A DNA stretch of 64,000 bases from Takakia lepidozioides (lineage: Eukaryota; Streptophyta; Takakiopsida; Takakiales; Takakiaceae). The notes below the pieces were generated by a model. It searched no databases and was not told the DNA's origin. It was given only the letters and a program-made list of their open reading frames with translations. Shown here piece after piece: positions 34,395-46,319 of the stretch. Both the position numbers and the translations under genes were made by a program. Within the stretch, counting starts at the first letter, position 1; each line of letters begins with the position of its first letter. Location: positions 17,670,001 to 17,734,000 of the forward strand of contig CM060732.1 of the NCBI GenBank assembly GCA_030704615.1, written 5' to 3'.

Positions 34395-36300
34395 TCACCA
34401 GTAATCACCACAAGAACAAATCCCATCTTCAAAGTGGTGAAAGCAGTTAGCGTCCCATACAACAATTGCTCGGCCAACAATCTTTGAGACGAATTTGGTG
34501 GAGATGTGGCAGTCATCACCCACTCGAAGATTCTTGATGAGACGGAGAGACGTCCTAGGGGTCATGCTGATCAGCCCAAAAACAATGCCCAGCTTCTCAC
34601 TGTGGTGGCAAAGAGAAAATTCATTTTCCTCCTCCCCCACATCATGCAATACAAAGCGCGTGTCAAGCACATACCCCGCCTCCTTTCATCTGCCCAGACA
34701 ATCTTCCCAGCTCAGCATGGATTTCCTTAATTCTGGGATGCAACTTCCTTGTATATCGAAGGTGTGCACCCTGTTGCCAACGTCAATGCAGCAGCGACTT
34801 GGCTCCTTTCTAACCCCTCTGACCTTCATCATTCTTCTCACCTTTGCAGTATCATCCCACCTGCCAGCTGCAACATAGATGTTTGATAGCAACACATAAG
34901 TCGCGACATCCTGTTCATCCCACTTGAGGACAGATGTTGCCGCACGTTCAGCCGCCATGGATTCTGCAGGCACCAATCAGGTCCACTGCCTCATCCAGTT
35001 GTCCTGCACATCCAAGAAGGTCCACCATGCAGCCAAAGTGCTTTACTGTCGGAGTGACACCATGATCTTGACTCAAGGAATCAAAGTAGCGTCTTCCTCC
35101 ATTCAGTAGGCCAGTGTGGCTGCATGCAGAGAGAACAGATATAAAGGTGATATTGTCTGGCTTCAAGCCGTTCTTTTGCATTCCTTCAAATAGTTGCAGG
35201 ACCTCCCTACGATAACCATGCTGGGCATATCCTGCGATCATCGCGTTCCACGACACCACATTTCGTTCAGCCATATTGTCGAACACTCCCTTCGCATCCT
35301 CAATGCACCCACATTTGGCATACATGTCCCCCAGGGCAGTGTACAATTCCAGCTTTGACGATGTCACCATGGACCTCTTTGCCCTTTTCCAGGGCTGCCA
35401 GGCTTGCACAGGCATTGCAAATAGAAACAAACGTGATGTGGTCGGGCTTCACCCCTTGCCCCATCATTTGCTCATAGGTGTGCAAAGCCTCCATCCCGCG
35501 CCCTTGTTGTGCATACCCTGCAATCATTGCACTCCACGACATCAAATTTTGTTCAGCCAAACTGTCAAACACTCCCTCTGCATCCTCGATGCACCCACAT
35601 TTTGCATACATGTCCACAAGGGTATTGTTCAGAATCACATCTAGTACAATTCCTGCTTTTGCGATGCAACCATGCACCTCTTTGCCCTTTTCCAGGGCTG
35701 CCAGGCTTGCAAACGCACAGACGTGATGTGGTCGGGCTTCACCCTTTCCACCATCATTTGCTCACAAACCTCCAAAGCCTCCATCCTGCGCCCCTGCTGT
35801 GCATACGCTGCAAGCATCGCGTTCCACGACACCACATTTCATTCAGCCATATTGTGGAACATTGTTGTCGCATCCTCGATGCTCCCACATTTGGCATACA
35901 TGTCCGCGAGGGCAAGAAGGACATCGGGTACAATTCCAGCTATGACAATGTCGCCATGGGCCTCTTTGCCCTTTTCCAGAGCTGCCAGGATTGCACACGC
36001 ATTGCAAACGCACACAATTGTGATGTGGTTGGGCTTCACCCCTTCCCCCATCATTTGCTCATAGGTCTCCAAAACCTCCACCCCACGTCCCTGCTGTGCA
36101 TACCTTGCAAGCATCGCGCTCCACGACACCACATCTCGTTCAGCCTGCATATTGTTGTTGAAAACTGCCTTTGCATCCTTAATGCACCGACATTTGGCAT
36201 ACATGTCCACCAGGGCAGTGTTGAGAATGACATCTGGTACAATTTCAGCTTTGTCGATGTCATCATGGACCTCTTTCCCCTTTTCCAGGGCTCCCAGGCA
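34395..36300 (-). pseudogene. PPR pseudogene copy A with DYW deaminase domain
   Basis: From 36300 down, about ten PPR motifs of the PLS class ([52 protein letters not shown]), E and E+ blocks (VATYVLLSNIYVAAGRWDD; KVRRMMKVRGVRKEP) and a full DYW domain ending [15 protein letters not shown] at 34395. The deaminase signature HSEKLG with its glutamate is present. The zinc motif normally reading RVCGDCH is RVGDDCH, so one Zn-binding cysteine is replaced. The frame changes at least four times and the N-terminal half is cut at 36300, where truncated gypsy copy 2 begins. DYW-PPR proteins perform C-to-U editing in organelles; this copy cannot. Confidence 0.92.
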
Positions 36301-37666
36301 GAACGCACCTCAATAGAGGCCCCAACGTCACTTGTCGGGAGTCCCAGCTTTTGTGCCGTTGCCGGTGTCATGAAGGAGTGCGACGCTCCTGTGTCCACCA
36401 ACAACGACACATTAGTTCCGGATATTATCCCATCCACGAACAATAACTGACTCCCTTTTCGTAAGGTGCCAGTTTCCTGATACAACTCACAAGAAAATTT
36501 GCCTACCTTGCAAGTCCTGGCGACCACCGCTTCCACCAAGCGACTGATGGTATCTTCCGACAGCTCTGTGGTCGCCCGAGTCATGTTCAATTGCCGCGGC
36601 TTCGTGCACTTCTTGGCCATGTGCCCGGGCTCCCCGCAATTGAAACACACTCCATCAAAGGTCGCCTTCTGTCCGCCATAAGCCGCTCCACCCGCTTTTC
36701 CTTTCGAAGCACCGGGTGCCGCCTTGACGTGTGAAGGCCCTCCCTTCGATTTCCACGTGCCATTATCGCCGCGTGGCCTATCCCACTTCTTTTCCGATCG
36801 GAAGGAGTCACCTTCCCGCCGAATCTTCTTGTAGTTCAGCTCCGTACGGCCTTGTCTTTCACCCCTAGGGACATCCGAGAAACATTCAGCCCTCTCAATT
36901 GCCTCGTTCAAAGTCTTGGGTGGCTTCTCCTCCAACTTCCGCCTGGCCCATGGGGCCAGTCCCGCCACAAAGTTGAAGACCATTTCTGGTTCTGCCATGT
37001 CCGCGACTTCGAGCAACAGCACATTGAAAGCCTGGACGTACCCCCGAATGTCATCTGTTTGCTTCAAATTCCTCATCTTGTCACGGGCAAGCCAGGACGC
37101 GTTGAGGGGCACAAACTGTCTCTTCAACAATTCCTTGAACCCACTCCAGTTCAAGGTTTCCGGACTTGGACCTCGGTCGTGAAGGCGTTTCTGCCACCAT
37201 TGTTGAGCCATAGCCCCTCAAATAGGTGGGAGCCACTTCCACGCGATCCTCGTCACTCAACTTGGCCGCCCGGAAGTACTGCTCCAGCTCCAAGAGCCAG
37301 GTGTTGAGTGCCTTCCGATTTCGGATGCCCTCGAAGGTGTCGGGTTCCTTAGGCTTCACCTTAAACTTTGCCTTAGTGGAAGTGGCATTAGCCGCCTTCA
37401 ACACGTCTTTCAACGTCCCGCCAAACTGCGCCAACAACCCTTCCCAAAAGGCTGCCGGCATGGGAGGCATCTCTTGGTTTGTCGGAGCTCTCAAGGATTC
37501 CTCGGGCTCCGACTCCTCGGATTCCTCCCGCTCTTGGGCGGCCTCGTTTTCGGAAACATGCATCGCTTCCTCAAACGGCCGCTCGGTGACACGCCGCCCC
37601 ATCGGGCTCACCGGGATCATCATCTTTTGGGCCGTTCCGCTTTCGCTTCGGCTTGCCCGACCCCAT
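36301..37666 (-). pseudogene. gag: gag and partial protease, gypsy copy 2
   Basis: The start is probably the ATG at 37666 (MGSGKPKRKR in one frame). The sequence gives AFWEGLLAQFGGTLKDVLKA, ALNTWLLELEQYFRAAKL, then, after a one-base shift near 37210, QQWWQKRLHDRG, DDIRGYVQAFNVLLLEVADM and APWARRKLEEKPPKTLNEAI. The basic linker is followed by the zinc knuckle [14 protein letters not shown] and the protease start LVDTGASHSFMTPATAQKL. At about 36300 the frame runs on through PPR-derived DNA as a meaningless chimera to 36051. It is a useful reference for deletions in copy 1. Confidence 0.88.
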
Positions 37667-37707
37667 GATGAGGCCAATCCCAAGGATGATCGCGTACTGA
37701 ACTCTAA

Positions 37708-37719
37708 GCTCTGATACCA
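37708..37719 (-). promoter_or_regulatory. Primer-binding site of gypsy copy 2
   Basis: On the minus strand it reads TGGTATCAGAGC, the exact plant initiator-Met tRNA primer site, two bases inside the LTR. Confidence 0.92.
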
Positions 37720-37721
37720 AG

Positions 37722-38429
37722 TGTCGCGCACCTCAATTCGGTAAACTCCCCTTCAAGTCATAATTACTCGCTTTGATGCGCGCGCCTGACTCCCAACCTG
37801 GCCGCCGGGCCAACTTGGAGCTTCGGCTGCTCACCGGGACATAACGGTCCCCTTTCGCTTCCCTCTAGACCCCTCCACCTAATTGGGACTAGGAGAATTC
37901 CCTTTGGTAGATGGCAGTCCGGAACAGCTCCCCACTCTTTGGTCGCTTTCCGGCTCGCTCGCTTTACTCACTAGTTTTTGGTCACCAACGGGCTTTGCAC
38001 CGTTCTCGGGGTTACTACTCCCTATATATACTTCTGTAGCTGTCTGCGGGGGTTTCTCAACCAGCCATGCCATTTTATGGCGAACCACCACGAAGACCCT
38101 CGATTCCCGGTGGTGAGTCGCGGTGAGTCTTGGCCCGCTCACCACGGCCCCTATGGACCGTGATGAGTCCCAAGACTCCCCACGACTCCCACCACGAGGT
38201 CTCCGCCCCCATGGTGAGTCCTATGCCACCCCCACTAAAGTCCCACTAAGCTACCACCATCCCTTGTGTGTGCGGGGCTCCACCTAGTGAGCGCCTCCGC
38301 TTCCCTGAGTGCCTTGGGCACTCAAGGGTGCCTCAGCCCCCCATACCTATCGCTGCCGCCTGCCCCCCCACACAGGGGCAGCCCCTCATGTGTCCCGACC
38401 CCCTGCCCTCAAGGCAAAGGGCCGCGACA
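37722..38429 (-). repeat. 5' LTR of gypsy copy 2
   Basis: On the minus strand it starts TGTCGCGGCCCTTTGCCTTG and ends GGTGCGCGACA, giving the seven-base inverted ends TGTCGCG/CGCGACA. It is 708 bp against 720 bp for the 5' LTR of copy 1. Confidence 0.92.
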
Positions 38430-39634
38430 CCAACCCTACTTATTACATTAGTTCCTATATTCTTGTAGCTATTGATCCACAGGGAATCATAGGTAATCTT
38501 TGTGCTTGAAATCTGGCATCCAAGAGCTAAGGTTGACTCCTGTAATTACAGATCCAGAGGTGGTAGAGGCTGACCTGTAAGCCAAGTAGCATGATTGGTC
38601 TTGGTTGTCCAAGATTGATGCAGTCAGGCCCAGCTGGCTCCACAAATGCCTTATTGGCAAGCCCATACCCTATTGGATCTGGATGCTGTAATACGTCACC
38701 TTCTGGAGGTGAGAAAACTACCCAAAATGACAATTTCTGAGACTTATGCATTGTAGGTGATGCCGAGTCATTCCCTGAATCCAAATTGACTGAAACCCTA
38801 TCCCTAAGCATTCTTTCTCTGCATCAAGGGAGTCCTGAAATGCTGTTAGCTCAAGTATGTGGGCTGAACTGAAAGGAAGATTGACATGAGGATCTCTCAT
38901 TCAAAAAAAGAAAGAAAGACCTTCATAATGCTGAACTGAAGGAGGATTGACATGAGGATGACCGACAGCAGAGAGAGAGAGAGAGAATCTACTCATAAGA
39001 CTTTGTTTGCCGACCTTGTGGCCATAAACTCTTCAGTTTGAGATCTTCAGTGAATTCAAAAAGAGAAAAAGAGACCTTCATAATGCTCATGGCATAGTTG
39101 AAATTGGTGCCCTGCCGAACTGCAAAAAATGACTCCCTGAGAAATTCAGGGGATGGCCTTTTCTCCCTGCACCGCTTGCCAGGGCGCATCATCCACAAAC
39201 TTCAAACCTTTACCACTCTTCCTCTTGGGAGCCATTTTCCTAGATTACGAGTAACTACGTCTATCTAAGAAAATATTATACTCTCTCAGGATTTCTCAAT
39301 CTGGCCACCTAAAGCTGGATAGAGCGTCGACTTGGACGGATCCCCGTAGACCTCTCTTAATACTGCTTGCTCCAGCGACGCTCGATACCTCATTTTTGTC
39401 GCTAAACTAGCTTCCGACATGATGGGATCTGCAAAGCCTTTGCAGGAAAGCCAAAGCCGATTGAATGAGGGAAAAACCACGGTTTGCATTGAGCAGTGAG
39501 ACTATTGAGAGCTGTTGAGAGCTTGCAGCTTGCAAGGTGAGCGATGGCAGAAAACACAGAGCTCCTGCAGTTCAAGAACTTCAAGAACAAGGCAATCCGG
39601 GCACACTTCAAAAGAACTTGGCGCCTTGGGGTTT
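38430..39634. other. Broken flanking sequence, no whole gene
   Basis: Bases about 38455-38500 (CTATTGATCCACAGGGAATC) match 40910-40935, the 5' side of the PPR fragment at 39741-40930, so this is a second copy of that flank. On the minus strand near 39235 a short frame starts MAPKRKSGKGLKFVDDAPWQ and breaks off; a following block reads ESFFAVRQGTNFNYAMSIMK. I do not recognise it. GA microsatellite runs lie near 38975. Confidence 0.35.
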
Positions 39635-39755
39635 CTCGGGCGGGCAGTCTGGGCAGGCCCCAAAAAAATTGAGACGATGACGTGTCTACGATGACGTGGT
39701 GATGACGAAACGTGGCGACATGATGTAGTACTATGGCACCCTAAATCTGCTTTAC
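39635..39755. repeat. Dispersed repeat, copy 3
   Basis: GGGCGGGCAGTCTGGGCAGG, ACGATGACGTGTCTACGATG and GTACTATGGCACCCTAAATC match 12580-12710 and 33105-33240. It abuts the PPR fragment at about 39755. Confidence 0.6.
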
Positions 39756-40931
39756 GCGGTATTGTTCAGAATCACATCTGGTACAATTCCAGCTTTGGCA
39801 ATGCAACCATGCACCTCTTTGCCCTTTTCCAGGGCTGCTAGGCTTGCAAACGCACACAAATGTGATGTGGTCGGGCTTCACCCCTTCCCCCATCATTTGC
39901 TCATAGGTCTCCGCATTCCACGACACCACATCTCGTTCAGCCATAGTGCTGAAAACCACATTTTGCATACATGTCCACCAGGGCAGTGTTCAAGATGACA
40001 TCTGGTACAATTCCATCTTTGACGATGTCACCATGGACCTCTTTCCCGTTTCCAGAGCTCCCAGGCTTGCACACGCATTGCAAACAAAAACATATGTTGG
40101 GCTTCACCCCTTCGCACATCATTTGCTCATAGGTCCTCCATCCCGCACCCTCGCTATGCATATCCTGCAATCATTGCACTCCACGACACCACATCTCGTT
40201 CAGCCATACTGTCAAACACTCCCTTCATACATGTCCACGAGGATATTGTTTAGAATGACATTTGGTACAATTGTAGCTCTGACAATGACGCCATGCACCT
40301 CTTCACCCTATGCTGCTAGGCTTGCACACGCATCGCAAATGCACAGAAACATGATGTGGTCGGGCTTCGCCCCTTCCCCCATCATTTGATCATAGGTCTC
40401 TAAGGCCTCCATACCACGCCCCTGCTGTGCTAACCCTGCAAGCATCATGTTCCACGAGATCAAAGATCGTTGAGGCATTTATGTTGAACAGTTGGTGAGC
40501 ATATATGATGCTCCCACACTTAACATACATGTTGACAAGGGTGTTGAGTAGAAAAACATTTGGCGTGAATCCACTTTGGATAATATGAGTGTGCGTCTGT
40601 TTTCCAGCTTCCAGACCTTCCATCCTGATGCACTTAAGCAAGAGACAGACATACGTATCTGAATCTGCTGAAATGCCTCCTTGGTTTAAAGTCTGTAGAG
40701 CCTATGTCAGTCTGCCTGCCGCACAAAGCACGGGGTTGGGCTCACGCCGTAGCTACACTGCATCTTCACATGCCCAGAAGTGCCAAAAGAGGCATTGTGG
40801 ACTCCCTCTCTTGATCCTCTTTCAGAAGCTCTGATCATGGTTGAGGTGCCTGATTTTATCAACTGTGCCGCTGCAGCTGCTGCCTTTAGTTGACCATCTA
40901 CCCTTGTAGCTATTGATCCATAGGGAATCAT
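39741..40931 (-). pseudogene. PPR fragment copy D, N-terminal half
   Basis: The minus-strand frame at about 40931 (MIPYGSIATRVDGQLKAAAA) may be the N-terminus. Then LEAGKQTHTHIIQSGF, NTLVNMYVKCGSI, and repeats near 40390-39741 with GVKPDHITFVC, PDVILNTALVDMYAK and [10 protein letters not shown] in at least four frames. It stops at the dispersed repeat near 39755. No E or DYW part follows on this side; the gypsy copy 2 and repeats separate it from copy A, which lacks its N-terminal half. The two may once have been one gene. Confidence 0.82.
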
Positions 40932-41047
40932 AGGTCATCTAGAGCTTGAAGTTGGGCCCTCTTGGATGAATCTGGACCCACACTCTATCCCTGCTCCTTC
41001 AGCTATCCATGCCTCTATACAAATCATGCATTTTATCCTTACTTTGC

Positions 41048-41728
41048 TGCAGGGCACATGTAACATCCAAATTTGTGCACTTGGTTTGCAAGGTCAATAT
41101 GGTTGGCCTTACACCTGTCTCTGAATGGAAGAATGTATTGAGGAAAGAGCAATATGATGAATGCATCAAGAAAGCAGGAAAGACTTGGTATAACCTGACA
41201 GTCCATGCAATGATAGAGATTTTGTACAAGGTAACATCATGTCTTAACCAAGTTTCATTCTTTGCATCCATAGACAAGATTCACCTCTGGTTCATGTTAT
41301 GAACTGTTTTGGTTCTTCTGGCAGCATGATATTGTTGAGGCCCAATGCATGGCGGGGGAAGCTTGCTTGCTGAGGGGCCAAAGAGTCAGGAGGGCCTTGA
41401 AGATACAATGAGACAGGTTGGATTGAAAGCAAGGGAGCAACACAAGAGTCAGCTTGTGAAGTTGCTTCCTATTGCTGATCCAACCCTTGGAGAGGGGTTC
41501 AGCCTTAAGTTGACCACTTGGCACAAGCACAAATCTCATGTACCTGAAATACAAACACATTCAAAGTTATTGTGGAGACAAATATTTATGCAACATGTTC
41601 AACAATTGAACAAGCACATTAAGAAACATGTATATCCCAATGTACTAGAAAAATACTTGAAGCATAGACATTTTCAACTTACAAGGTGTGTACACTATCC
41701 ACGTACAATGCAATGGAAAGATTGTACC
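41048..41728 (+). pseudogene. Decayed second copy of the ParB-like/methyltransferase-like gene
   Basis: Exon one (after TTTGCTGCAG, to 41229) encodes VTSKFVHLVCKVNMVGLTP and KAGKTWYNLTVHAMIEILYK. It aligns without gaps to the exon at 55600-55789 (VTENAYVHTHM; AKTDRTWYRLTMDGMVEVIY). The next exon, after TTCTGGCAG at 41325, contains GLKAREQHKSQLVKLLPIAD and PTLGEGF, aligning to VKSRTKYKSKLVKLVAIAD and PALGKDF at 55889-56173. Intron positions are the same in both copies. A frameshift lies near 41380. Only these two exons remain; a CACTA element starts 70 bases downstream. Confidence 0.82.
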
Positions 41729-41799
41729 TGAATAGAATCCGTCTCACCACCTTCTCCCCACCTGTTTGTTGTTCCCAATCATTGCCTCTGAATGGCCCC

Positions 41800-42515
41800 C
41801 ACTACAGCAAATGGGGGGGGGGGTTTGCGACGCCAGCCGCGCCCCCACGCCCGCGCGGCGCCGAGCGTGCGACACCAACCCCGCGGAGCGTGTTTGCGAC
41901 GCCAGGCCGTCGCAGCCAAACCCCGCGGGAGTGAAACCTGGCGCCGGGGCCAGGCGGCGACGCCTGGCCGTCGCACGAAGTGATGAAGGGAAAATGGCAG
42001 CCCTTCCGTGCGACGCCTAAGTGTCGCCCCCAGCGAAGGGCAGAAGGCAGCCCTTTCTGGCGACGGTCGTCGCACGCCGAAAAAAAAACCATTTCTTGCC
42101 ATTTCTTTCATCGTAACCCTTTCTTGCGACGCCCGGCCGGCGTATGGTGGCATGAAGGGCAAAAGGCCCCTACGACGGCCGGGCGTCGCAAACTGCCTGG
42201 CTGCCCTATTCTTTCAAAACAAAAAAATATGTCATAGTTTGCAACGGCTGGCCGTCGCCGTTTGCGACCCCCGGCCTTATAAATCTATTCAAAAAAACAG
42301 GTCGCAGTTGGCGACGGTTGGCAGTCACCGTTTGTGACCCCCGGTCTGATAAATCCAAGAAAACGCGTCGCAGTTGGCGACGCGTGGGGGTCGCGGGAGG
42401 CGACGGCAGGGCTTTCTAGGTTTAGGTTTAGGGCCTTTGGGGGTTCTTAGTTTTTTTTTTCTTCATATGGTACTGGGTAGGGTGTTTGTTTTTCTTTATG
42501 GTTTAGCTTGTTTAA
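41800..42515. repeat. Left terminal/subterminal inverted repeat of the CACTA element
   Basis: It contains about ten GC-rich units related to TTTGCGACGCC...GGCCGTCGCA that can form hairpins. Its inner part, with TTCATATGGTACTGGGTAGG and GTGTTTGTTTTTCTTTATGG, has an inverted copy at 49080-49160. Confidence 0.85.
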
Positions 42516-45500
42516 TTCCCCCCTCTTGTTTTGTCATCGGAGAAGAAAACTTGCTCCATGTCTGAAGGCCGTGAAAAAAGCTCATCGGAGGGACGATGAG
42601 TAGGATTGAGCCTATCTGCATTGACGCGCATGAAACCACAATCATCTTGCACTAGTGTTGCGGAGGGCCCCACAAGATGTGGCTGGAACCACCTTCCCTT
42701 GAAGAGAAGAGGCCGGTTCCTTGTATACTGAAGTTGGAGTATGCTCTCAAGCTCTCCAATGTACTCAAGTTTGCTCATAGCAGGTGGTATATCTCCCTTG
42801 CCCCACACGGAGTCTTGCCAATATTTGGTTATTTTGCGCTTCATGTCAAGAGCACGAATGCGGAAATGACGACCGTGAACCCAAACCGCCGTGTATGAGG
42901 TTGCGAATTGAGAGGGGCCCCTTGCAATGTCTTGCACCAAATCTGAAACCACCTCTCCTTGAGCAACGGCGTCATAAACTGAAGTCCGAAGCCACTGTTG
43001 GAATGAACTTAGAGGCTGCAATTCCATGGGCAAATTTTGTGAAGGAACATTCCGGCGGCCCGCTCCTCGTCGTGGGCGTCTAGTAACCGGCCTTGGATGG
43101 TTCCGCCTCCATGCAAGCGTCCTCCTCTCGTTGCTGAACAAGATTATTGTATCTTGCTCCCACTCATGTATGGATGGGGTGTTCTTCAGTATGAAGTCAT
43201 GCGCTTGCTCAATCACCAAGGTCGGCAATTTTACCCTCTTCGATTTTTTGGGCAAAACGATGTCGTGCATCCTCCTCTTCCTTCCACATCCGAGGGGATT
43301 CCTCATCCACCCTTGCCATGTACTCCGTGCAATAGAACATAGCTTCTTGCAACGTATACCCCTCCGCCATGCTACCCTCCGGGTGCGCCATTTGTCTTAC
43401 AAATCCTTTCAAAGTCTTCATATAACGCTCAAGGAAGTACATCCACCGAGAATGAACGGGGCCGGCAATCGAAGCCTTTCCACTAAGTGCACTACCAAGT
43501 GCACTTGGATGTCAAAGAAGAGGGAGGAAGGTGCATCTCCAACATACACATTACCTCCGCCGCCTCCTTCTTCATGCGTGGAAAATCTGCTTCTTCCAAC
43601 TCTTTGGAGCAAATCCACCGGAACAAGCCTCCCAATCTATGGATCATTGCAATGGGCAAGATGTCTTGCAATAGATTGTGGTAGTCATGAGACTTCAAAC
43701 CATGGACCCCGTCTTCTTCGCTGAACTTCGTACGGAGGGATGACCCATAACCAGTTGGTGTTCGGACAGCACTTATGGTGGCTATCACTTTCTTGTATTC
43801 CTCCTTTGTCCATTGCCAAGGTGCGCGCCTATACTTCCACCGTACAACACCCTTTGGGTCCACACCATTTTGTTCGGCCCATAGATGGCGCATGCGACCT
43901 GCTCCTCAAGCTCCTTTCTAACACCGAGAGAATCTCCTTTTGCAGCCACTCCCTTCTTTGCCGGCGTGCCATGAAGAACCCGAAAAAGGGACGAGCAGAC
44001 ATTCTTCTCAATATGCATGGGATCTAGAAGATGGCGAATCTTCAGGTCCTACATATCCCCACCCACAAAGACTTACACAAAAAAATTTTACGTGAAAGTG
44101 ACAATGCAACGCATACCAAATGTGCAATATCACATGCATGCATAGGGATATTGACGGTGTTTTTTGTGGAATATGTACCGCCCAATATGACAACTCGTAG
44201 AAGATTGAAAGTCGTTTCATGCCGGACACGTCCACTTCACCGTCCGTGCCCGCATGGGCCTCCTTCCATCGGTCCTCCCAAAACTGCCCGGACGGTGTCA
44301 TAGGGGGGGCGTACTTCCTCTTTGCCATCAAACAAGTGTTTCTCTCTTCTTCTCCATCGATGGCTCATAGGAAGAAATTTGCGGTAGTTGGGATACACCA
44401 TCTTGTGAAGATGGCGGGAGCTATGTGCATCAAGATCATCGCCACAATGCAAGCATGCATGGTACCCTTTGGTGCTTAGCCCCGAGCAAACAGTTAGTCA
44501 TGTACTACACATCCCGCCACATTAGCAAAAACAAAAAGTTGTCATGTGCATGGCCCATAATGCCATCTACCCCACTACGGTGCACAAGACTGTCGCCGCT
44601 ACTTCAATCAATCCCAATCCTCATCCTCATCCGGCATTGACAAGTGAATGTACGCGGGTTGTTCATGGGGAACATAATATACCTGGATAATCATGCATTG
44701 TCCAAAGCAAGATGCTCTCATCTGAAAAGATTGTCCGGCCATAGGGTCAAGTGAAGCATCCAATGCCGGGACCCCCCTCCATAGCTCTTAAGTTCATCAA
44801 CAAGAGGTCGCAAGTACGTGTCCATGTTTGCCACTTGTTTTTTTTCCTTTGAGACATTCACATCATTGTTTCAATGCTCCACCAATATGCAGATTATACT
44901 ACAAAATGAATTACACGTCTTACTCCATGATTATGTCACTCATCAATCTTGCATCCGAATTGCGTCAAGATCAGAAGTTTAATGTAAAGTCAAAGGCAAT
45001 AATAAACATGAAATGAGTACACTCACCCTGGCACAATGGCAGCCAACATGATATGGTTTTTTTTTAATTGAAAGATACGGAGGGATGTTGTAATTCACCA
45101 TGGTCACCGCCAAGTGGAATGACTACATGACTGGACAGAGAATGGGTTGACCCCATCCGAGGAGAAGCCGAGGTGGACATGTCGTGGGTCCTCCAAGAGA
45201 AAAGGCCACATCTCTTCAATATGCCTCCATGCTTGTGAATCTTGTGGCCCGCACACCTTTCCCGGGGGGCTCCGATGCGAGGCGTGCCATCTCATGAGTC
45301 TGGCCAATTCGGGGCTTCGGTACTGTGCCCTCAATCGCGGGATGATCGGAAAGTAATGCATTTTCTAGGATGAAATACCCCACGCCCCCCACATGTAATC
45401 ATCCCATTAGCACACATAATACAACACCCTTATGCCTTTCCCTTTATGCAGCCTCTCCTCATTTGGGTGTGAATGGTCAAAACCAAACGTCGCTCCTTCC

Positions 45501-46319
45501 ACTCCTCACTCACTCCTTCCAAAACCACAATCAGATCTTGCATGAGTACTACTCTCTAATAATCTCCATGCGAGGGGGAATGACGCTTATACCTTGCGTG
45601 GTACTTTTTTCCCTTGGACATCATCCCGATATCGGTCTTTCTTGCACTTTGGGCACTTGGTGAGATGCGAATCATCTCCGTAGTATAGGGTTTTATCACA
45701 TGGACATGCATGAAAAATCTTATAGCCCATCCCCACAGAGTCCAAGACTTCGCGCGCCTCTTTCCGCGACCGTGGCATCTTGGGTTTCAAGTGTGGAGCA
45801 AGGATATAGTCTGCAATAGTTCGCATTATGGCAGACATCCCAACATTACTTATGCCAAATCGAATTTGAAGATTGAGCAAAAGTAAGATTGTTGAAGTCG
45901 ACTCACTTTCGCCCCTTCGTACAAGGGAGTTCTCGCCTCCTCTCCATGTCATTTGAGGGGGCCATTTCAGGATCATCGATTGGCCGGGTTCCCTCTTCAT
46001 GGGATGCATCAGCGCCCACATGATGCATTAAGAGATCCTCCATGGCTTGCACATCCTCCTGGTTAATTCCATGCTCATTGTTGTTGTCACTGTCACTATC
46101 ACTGTCATCGTCATCATCGTCCGGTACCGTGGGGCGGCGTCTCGCCCACGGCTCCCGCCTGATGTACTTGGGTTGTTTTCGGATGGGGTGCCAAGAGAAA
46201 AGACCGGGAAGGGATGGACAAAGTCCTGATACGAACAAATGAACATAGGGACATATATTATAATGTGTCCTTGCAACCATACACTTCATTATAAGCGAAA
46301 TGCAAACAACAACCTTCAA
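42512..46319 (-). CDS. TNP2-type CACTA transposase (main exons)
   Basis: Blocks in order on the minus strand: KIFHACPCDKTLYYGDDSHL with CPKCKKDRY (about 45.7 kb); FPIIPRLRAQYRSPELARLM and HLGFSSDGVNPF (45.3-45.1 kb); LPMSHRWRRREKHLFDGKEE (about 44.35 kb); KRLSIFYELSYW (44.2 kb); DPMHIEKNVCSSLF (44.0 kb); GLKSHDYHNLLQDILPIA (43.7 kb). These are the Transposase_21 family motifs. MYFLERYMKTLKGFVRQMAH and PEGSMAEGY (43.4 kb) match DUF4218. The last frame 43306-42512 with YIGELESILQLQY, LLFKGRWFQ and DMEQVFFSDD matches DUF4216. Exon borders were not all resolved and some frames are interrupted, so it may be intact with introns or recently dead. The acidic DDDDDDSDSDSD stretch at 46.1 kb is near the N-terminal side. 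Confidence 0.8.

Larger units (their letters stand above)
36301..38429 (-). mobile_element. Truncated Ty3/gypsy element, copy 2
   Basis: The 5' LTR, primer-binding site, gag and the start of the protease are present on the minus strand. The element stops at about 36300 inside the protease and continues directly as PPR pseudogene sequence. It is the same family as copy 1 (21666-28778) and better kept, with an intact primer-binding site, zinc knuckle and DTGAS protease motif. Confidence 0.9.

Noticed and set aside
36051-36300. A genuine gag-PPR fusion protein
   Set aside because: The PPR part is read out of its own frame, so the joined tail carries no PPR sequence.
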